Assembly: GCA_001779955.1 (NCBI GenBank)
Contig: MFES01000025.1
Span: 1-17,674, forward strand
DNA length: 17,674 nt
From: Candidatus Doudnabacteria bacterium RIFCSPHIGHO2_02_FULL_46_11
Lineage (GTDB): Bacteria; Patescibacteriota; Doudnabacteria; UBA920; 2-02-FULL-46-11
Reading direction: 5' to 3'
The translations under genes and the position numbers were made by a program. Shown one piece after another: positions 13,612 to 17,674 of this stretch; position 1 is the stretch's first letter, and each line of letters starts with the position of its first letter. The notes beneath the pieces are model-generated. The model made no database searches and was not told the origin of the DNA. It saw nothing but the letters and a program-made list of their open reading frames with translations.

Positions 13612-15813
13612 ATGGCTAAATCCAGCAAAGCAAAAAGTTTGGTGATCGTTGAGTCGCCAACCAAGGCTAAAACTATAAATAAATTTTTGGGTAGCGACTA
13701 TGTCGTTGAGTCGTCTTTTGGCCATGTACGCGATTTGCCCAAAAGCAAAATCGGTATTGATGTTGAAAATAATTTTGAACCCAAGTATGTTGTTCCAACA
13801 AAGGCCAAGGCCCGAGTGGCCGAGCTAAAAAAACTGGCAAAATCGGCTAGTAAAGTGATACTGGCGACTGACGAGGACCGCGAAGGTGAAGCTATCGCCT
13901 GGCATTTACAGAGCCTTTTAGACCTAGCTGATAATAAGTACGAACGTATTGTTTTTCACGAAATAACCCAGGATGCCATTGAGCAGGCCTTGGAACACCC
14001 CAGAAAAATTGATTCGCGCCTAGTAGATGCCCAACAGGCCAGACGCATTCTAGACCGTTTAGTTGGCTATAACCTTTCCCCCCTTTTGTGGATAAAAATC
14101 CGCTACGGCCTTTCGGCCGGCCGGGTGCAGTCTGCTGCATTGCGGCTAATAGTTGAGCGCGAACGCGAAATTGAAAAATTCAATCCCCAAGAGTATTGGT
14201 CTATCACCGCAGAACTAGAGAAAAATTTACCCGCCCACCAAACCGAAAGTTCTGGTGCGGTTGGGAGTTTCAACGCACGCTTAAATAAAATTGACGGCAA
14301 AACAATTGATAAGCTCGCGATCAAAAACGAAGCCGAGGCTAAAGAAATAGTTCAGACTCTGCAAGGAGTAAAATGGCAAGTTGAAAATATCGAAACAAAG
14401 TCAGTTGTAAGAAATCCATCTCCCCCGTTCACCACTTCAACCCTTCAGCAAGAAGCTAACCGCAAACTGAATTTCTCGGGCAAGCAGACCATGATGGTCG
14501 CCCAACAACTTTATGAAGGTATTGAACTCGGAAGCGAAGGTTCAATTGGTTTAATTACCTACATGCGTACCGACTCGGTTAATTTAAGTACACTTGCCTT
14601 AAATCAGGCGAAGGAAGTAATTGCGGAAAGCTTTGGCAAAAAATACGTCCTTGACGCCCCGCGAGCTTTTAAAACTAAAAGCAAAGGCGCGCAAGAAGCG
14701 CATGAAGCCATTCGCCCCACTTCTCTGCTTCGCAAGCCCGAGGATATTAAATCGTTTTTGGATGCAAAACAATTTAAACTTTACGATTTGATTTGGAAAA
14801 GAACTGTGGCCACGCAGATGCCCGAGGCGCAATTTAAGGCCACTTCGGTTGATATTTCAACCGGCACAAAATATACTTTCCGCGCCACCGGCCAAGTCTT
14901 AATTTTTGACGGCTTCCTTAAGGTTTACTTTGAAAGCACGGATGATTTATCCGAAGAGGAGGAAGGAATTTTACCGGAGCTTTCAGTTAATGAAATCTTA
15001 AAGCTTTTAGAGCTTGCTCCTAATCAACACTTTACGGAACCCAAGCCGCGTTACACTGATGCCAGTTTAATCAAGGCTCTTGAAGAATTCGGCATTGGCC
15101 GGCCTTCAACCTATGCGCCGACCATTGGTACGCTCATTGAGCGCGAATATGTAACGCGGGATCAGAAAAAATTAACCCCCACCGAAGTCGGAATTTTAGT
15201 TACGGATTTCCTCAAGGAACATTTTGCGGATATTGTAGACTACCAATTCACCGCCCACATGGAAGAAGAGCTTGATGAAATTGCCGAAGGCAACCGCGAG
15301 TGGCAACCCATAATTAGAGACTTTTACAATCCTTTTTCCAAAAAAGTGGAGGAGAAAAAAGAAACAATTGAAAAGCTGACCGAACCGATTACCGATAAAT
15401 GCCCCCTTTGCGGAAGTTCGATGGTGGCTAAATTCGGCAGATTTGGAAAATTCGGCGCCTGTGAAAAATACCCAGAATGCAAAGGTCGCATACCTTTGGA
15501 GAAAGAGGAGATCGAACTTGCAAGTTACGCTAAAACTATTCATTGCCCGGAATGCGGGGGCGAAATGATTGTCAGAAAAGGCCGGTTCGGTTCGTTCCTG
15601 GGCTGCGCCAAGTATCCGGAATGTAAAGGCATTGCTAAAATAGAAAAGAAATTCGGGCCATGTCCGGAGTGCCATCAGGGCACGATCGTGGAAAAACGCG
15701 GCGGTAAAGGAAAAAGAATTTTCTATGCTTGCAACCGCTATCCTGACTGCAAATACATCGCCAAAAAGAAACCGGAAACCGCGATGGCGGATAATAATAT
15801 CACAAAATCATGA
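13612..15813 (+). CDS. topA: DNA topoisomerase I (type IA)
   Basis: TopA relaxes negative supercoils by cutting one strand. The 733-residue protein has the Toprim start LVIVESPTKAKTINKFLG (10-27) with Glu14, the acidic ATDEDREGEAIAWHL (85-99), GLSAGRVQSAALRLI (166-180), and the catalytic Tyr317 in LITYMRTDSVNLS. Three C-terminal zinc ribbons follow, each C-x2-C ... C-x4/5-C (first CPLCGSS with CEKYPECKG, then CPECGGE with CAKYPECKG, then CPECHQG with CNRYPDCKY). The ATG is right behind a consensus promoter and has no ribosome site. Near the stop begins the promoter of the GC-rich ORFan. Confidence 0.97.
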   Translation: MAKSSKAKSLVIVESPTKAKTINKFLGSDYVVESSFGHVRDLPKSKIGIDVENNFEPKYVVPTKAKARVAELKKLAKSASKVILATDEDREGEAIAWHLQSLLDLADNKYERIVFHEITQDAIEQALEHPRKIDSRLVDAQQARRILDRLVGYNLSPLLWIKIRYGLSAGRVQSAALRLIVEREREIEKFNPQEYWSITAELEKNLPAHQTESSGAVGSFNARLNKIDGKTIDKLAIKNEAEAKEIVQTLQGVKWQVENIETKSVVRNPSPPFTTSTLQQEANRKLNFSGKQTMMVAQQLYEGIELGSEGSIGLITYMRTDSVNLSTLALNQAKEVIAESFGKKYVLDAPRAFKTKSKGAQEAHEAIRPTSLLRKPEDIKSFLDAKQFKLYDLIWKRTVATQMPEAQFKATSVDISTGTKYTFRATGQVLIFDGFLKVYFESTDDLSEEEEGILPELSVNEILKLLELAPNQHFTEPKPRYTDASLIKALEEFGIGRPSTYAPTIGTLIEREYVTRDQKKLTPTEVGILVTDFLKEHFADIVDYQFTAHMEEELDEIAEGNREWQPIIRDFYNPFSKKVEEKKETIEKLTEPITDKCPLCGSSMVAKFGRFGKFGACEKYPECKGRIPLEKEEIELASYAKTIHCPECGGEMIVRKGRFGSFLGCAKYPECKGIAKIEKKFGPCPECHQGTIVEKRGGKGKRIFYACNRYPDCKYIAKKKPETAMADNNITKS

Positions 15814-15822
15814 ATACCGGAC

Positions 15823-15860
15823 TTGACTTTATTAAATTGATTTCTGTACAATAAAGTTAA
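15823..15860 (+). promoter_or_regulatory. Promoter with a flanking inverted repeat, upstream of the GC-rich ORFan
   Basis: TTGACT (15823-15828), 18-bp spacer, TACAAT (15847-15852). An inverted repeat with a perfect 8-bp core, ACTTTATT (15826-15833) and AATAAAGT (15850-15857), extends to 10 of 11 matches (15823-15833 with 15850-15860). The arms lie over the -35 and the -10, as an operator would. The start would be near 15859. Confidence 0.65.
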
Positions 15861-15987
15861 GAAATTCTTGAAGCAAGCGCTTTGTAAATGTTGGATGGTT
15901 TACAGGGTGCTTGCTTTAACCCCAAAGCAAGTCCGCACAGCGCGGAAACTAAAGGGGCAGTATCCCTGGAATAATAGAGGGGGAGCA
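15859..15987 (+). promoter_or_regulatory. Structured 5' leader, riboswitch-like, of the GC-rich ORFan
   Basis: The predicted leader of about 129 nt can form helix A, 21 continuous pairs (15868-15888 with 15899-15919, four G-U) and a 10-nt loop. It competes with helix B, CTTGCTTT/AAAGCAAG (15910-15917 with 15924-15931). A small hairpin TCCGC/GCGGA follows (15932-15945). CCCC in the loop of helix B (15920-15923) can pair with GGGG (15954-15957) or with the ribosome site. CCCT (15964-15967) can also pair with AGGG (15978-15981) of the ribosome site GAGGGGGAG (15977-15985). This matches no riboswitch class I know. Confidence 0.5.
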
Positions 15988-16635
15988 ATGGACGGAACAG
16001 ACACCCTGCCGGCGACAGAACTGTCGCCGCCGCCAGGACACGACATTCTACGCGTTGCGCTGCAGCGCAACGAGCGGCTTTTTAGCTATAGAGCCGTTCA
16101 CGAGCCCACCTTCACCCTGCGTATGGTCGCTACCTTCAGCACGTTCTGCCTGCGGGAAGCGCTCAAGTCCGTAAGCAACGCGATGACACTGCTTGATGAC
16201 GAGCGAGTCATGGTGAGTGTCATTCCCAAGGCCAAGGACCTCTACACCAAGGCCGCGGGGAAGGCACCCAGGGATCGGATCGGCTTCCAGTCGGCCATGT
16301 ATGACGCTGGCCGCCAGTTCGAGCATGATGGTCTTCGTAAGCCGAGACTGGGAGACCGGGCAGCGAGGGCACTCGCCCAGTTCCTGTGCGATGAGGCCTT
16401 CAGCGGCACCCTCGATGCTGCAGACTTCCAGGCGGTCGAGTATGACGCCGCGGAAGTCCTCGATCAGACCCGCACCAACGTCGACGGCATCCTCCATCAT
16501 CCGGAAACACATCTCGACGTTCTCGTGCCCAAGCCGGGCAGCCCGGTAAAGGCCACCGGATATGTCGGATGGGCGGAAACAGACACCATGGCCATATTGC
16601 GCGGCGCTAAAATGGCGCGCGCGAGCATCGGGTAA
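15988..16635 (+). CDS. GC-rich hypothetical protein (ORFan), probably acquired
   Basis: I do not recognise this 215-residue protein. The ATG at 15988 has a very strong ribosome site (GAGGGGGAG). A longer reading from 15868 would translate the structured leader and is rejected. The protein is soluble by eye: no membrane segment, no signal peptide, no obvious metal or nucleotide motif. It starts MDGTDTLPATELSPPPGHD; the middle is helix-like and charged (about 35-165), and the end reads TGYVGWAETDTMAILRGAK. Sampled 60-base lines are 63-65% GC (38% in a sampled topA line), and codons such as CTG, GCG, GTC and CGG dominate, unlike the neighbours. It has its own promoter, leader and terminator. Confidence 0.7.
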   Translation: MDGTDTLPATELSPPPGHDILRVALQRNERLFSYRAVHEPTFTLRMVATFSTFCLREALKSVSNAMTLLDDERVMVSVIPKAKDLYTKAAGKAPRDRIGFQSAMYDAGRQFEHDGLRKPRLGDRAARALAQFLCDEAFSGTLDAADFQAVEYDAAEVLDQTRTNVDGILHHPETHLDVLVPKPGSPVKATGYVGWAETDTMAILRGAKMARASIG

Positions 16636-16665
16636 TTCCGCGAAGACGCGGCCGGGAAACCGGTT

Positions 16666-16687
16666 ATCCTGGTGATGCTGCCAGGAT
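16666..16687 (+). other. Hairpin in the 3' region of the GC-rich ORFan
   Basis: Perfect 7-bp stem ATCCTGG/CCAGGAT with an 8-nt loop, without a T-run. A smaller CCGG/CCGG hairpin lies just before it (around 16652-16662). Confidence 0.55.
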
Positions 16688-16710
16688 GTCCCCCTTGTTC
16701 CGTGAAACAA

Positions 16711-16749
16711 AAAGACCAAGCCACGCTGCTTTGGTCTTTGTTCGTTTTT
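16711..16749 (+). terminator. Intrinsic terminator of the GC-rich ORFan
   Basis: Perfect 9-bp stem AAAGACCAA/TTGGTCTTT (16711-16719 and 16731-16739) with an 11-nt loop, followed by a T-rich tract (GTTCGTTTTT). It closes the cassette 76 bp after the stop. Confidence 0.8.
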
Positions 16750-16758
16750 AAAGCTATT

Positions 16759-16787
16759 TTGACCTACGTATTTATTTGATATAGTAT
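16759..16787 (+). promoter_or_regulatory. Possible promoter of the Nudix gene
   Basis: TTGACC (16759-16764) with TATAGT at 15 bp or TAGTAT at 17 bp. Spacing or match is imperfect in either reading. Confidence 0.4.
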
Positions 16788-16815
16788 TTAGTGATAAATT
16801 AAAGTAGTTATAAGT

Positions 16816-17400
16816 ATGAGACTTATTCAGTGTTCAAAATGCAACAGTGACGCCACCGAGGAAATAATATATCGCGGGAAAAAATCATACCGTTGTTTGG
16901 TTTGCGGCAATATCGCTCCCCTTAAAAATGCAATCGATAGCCGGCTAAAGCTATCCCTCGACAAGCATGCAAAAGTTTATCATCTCTCCATAGGCTTTTT
17001 GCTCCAAAATAAGGCTGGAAAAATATTTGTCGGACAAAAGAGAACTCCGCCTTATGAATGGAACCTTATCTTCGGCCATGTACACAGCGGAGAGACTATT
17101 GAGGCTGCGGCCAATCGCGAATTTATGGAAGGTGTTGGACTGCCTCTGGGTAAGCATAAATTGCTCTTCAAAACTATGGCCGCCCACATATGCCCGATTG
17201 GCGCCGACAAACACCTGATTCACGTCTTTAGGGTGATAGTACCGGTAATAAACAATATCTTGCCCAACCGGGAATTTAAGCAAATATTTTGGCTTGAACC
17301 GCAAGAATTAAAAAATAAAAAGTTCAAACGCTTGTCGGCCGGAGCAAAATTGATTCTGGAAAAATCGGATATTTCAGGCAATGCCAAAAAAAGCAAATAA
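16816..17400 (+). CDS. Zinc-ribbon Nudix hydrolase-like protein
   Basis: Nudix enzymes cleave nucleoside diphosphates linked to another group. The 194-residue protein has an N-terminal zinc ribbon (Cys6, Cys9, Cys27, Cys30 in CSKC and CLVC), then a Nudix fold (about 52-180). The Nudix box begins GHVHSGETIEAAANREF (87-103) with the expected Gly87, Glu93, Arg101 and Glu102. The following E-E pair is Glu105-Gly106, so one metal-binding glutamate is replaced. Activity may be weak or altered. The layout recalls NADH pyrophosphatase-like proteins (zinc ribbon plus Nudix), but the substrate is not known. No ribosome site is visible. The 3' end overlaps the next gene by 20 bp. Confidence 0.85.
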   Translation: MRLIQCSKCNSDATEEIIYRGKKSYRCLVCGNIAPLKNAIDSRLKLSLDKHAKVYHLSIGFLLQNKAGKIFVGQKRTPPYEWNLIFGHVHSGETIEAAANREFMEGVGLPLGKHKLLFKTMAAHICPIGADKHLIHVFRVIVPVINNILPNREFKQIFWLEPQELKNKKFKRLSAGAKLILEKSDISGNAKKSK

Positions 17401-17674
17401 TCAAACCCTGCCGACACTCAATAATTTCCTTAGTGATCTGTATTTTGGCGTAGTAATAATCGACCACAAAAATCAGGTCTTGCTAACCAATAAAATAGCA
17501 AGAAAAACTTTGGGCAGCCGCACTACTTCAGATAGGTGGCGGACGGTTTTTGAAATAGCAAAAATCACGGCTAAAACAAAAAAACATTATATCAATGACT
17601 ACCGAAAAAATAACCGAGTGCTGCGGATGCGAACCCAATATATCAAAATAAACCCTGCCCAACCGGGCTTAATA
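17381..17674 (+). CDS. PAS-like domain protein, N-terminal part
   Basis: The frame opens at ATG 17381 and stays open for 98 codons to the window edge, so the 3' end is missing. The start overlaps the Nudix gene by 20 bp in another frame, which suggests co-translation. Residues 14-43 (NNFLSDLYFGVVIIDHKNQV, then LLTNKIARKTLG) look like the opening of a PAS domain: a helix, two strands around an Asp, and a short helix with Asn. A PAS sensor, for example of a histidine kinase, is a plausible but unproved reading. Everything after the PAS-like part lies outside the window. Confidence 0.6.
   Translation, partial: MPKKANNQTLPTLNNFLSDLYFGVVIIDHKNQVLLTNKIARKTLGSRTTSDRWRTVFEIAKITAKTKKHYINDYRKNNRVLRMRTQYIKINPAQPGLI

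Noticed and set aside
14087..14095. Exact DnaA-box match in topA
   Set aside because: It encodes ordinary TopA residues (around LLWIK) with no promoter or origin features nearby; probably chance.
15868..15987. N-terminal extension of the GC-rich ORFan from 15868
   Set aside because: It would translate the structured leader, whereas the ATG at 15988 has a strong ribosome site and marks the change in base composition.
16048..16719. Minus-strand reading frame of 223 codons opposite the GC-rich ORFan
   Set aside because: High GC removes stop codons on both strands. It lacks a ribosome site and promoter and crosses the terminator, while the plus-strand frame has all signals.

Overview
The window looks like a stretch of a small-genome bacterium of the Candidate Phyla Radiation (Patescibacteria, probably Parcubacteria-like). 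This is inferred from gene content and style: short housekeeping genes of AT-leaning composition, A/T-rich repeats and hairpin-rich spacers between them, few Shine-Dalgarno sites, a cysteine-rich HisRS-type protein, and a class II ribonucleotide reductase next to nrdR. TGA is used as a stop (pth, topA), so the code is the standard bacterial one. No database search was possible, so the phylum call is an inference.

Layout. Positions 1-7491 are read on the minus strand, in transcription order: tRNA-Val(CAC), lepB (signal peptidase I), a divergent HisRS-like protein, rpsU, a GatB/YqeY-family gene, ftsA, ftsZ, nrdR, and the 5' part of a B12-dependent ribonucleotide reductase (nrdJ) that runs off the left edge. 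Positions 7839-17674 are read on the plus strand: an LCP (LytR-CpsA-Psr) protein, der, pth, a histidine phosphatase, dprA, topA, a GC-rich ORFan, a zinc-ribbon Nudix protein, and a partial PAS-like protein cut by the right edge. The two halves diverge around 7492-7838.

Working together. ftsA/ftsZ and the LCP protein serve division and envelope assembly. lepB serves secretion. rpsU, der, pth and the tRNA serve translation. dprA and topA act on DNA. nrdR and nrdJ form a self-regulated dNTP supply unit, with two NrdR-box-like sites upstream of nrdR.

Least ordinary parts: (1) a GC-rich ORFan (15988-16635) with its own promoter, an inverted repeat over that promoter, a roughly 130-nt leader with a 21-bp helix and competing helices that resembles a riboregulator, and its own terminator; (2) a candidate ~370-nt structured RNA on the minus strand (12094-12465) with a consensus promoter and an intrinsic terminator, of no family I recognise; (3) a long inverted repeat pairing the ftsA-ftsZ spacer with the ftsZ start region; (4) a HisRS-like protein that appears to have lost the class II catalytic arginines; (5) a 36-bp palindromic element inserted in frame in pth; (6) a cluster of small hairpins between the yqeY-family gene and ftsA.
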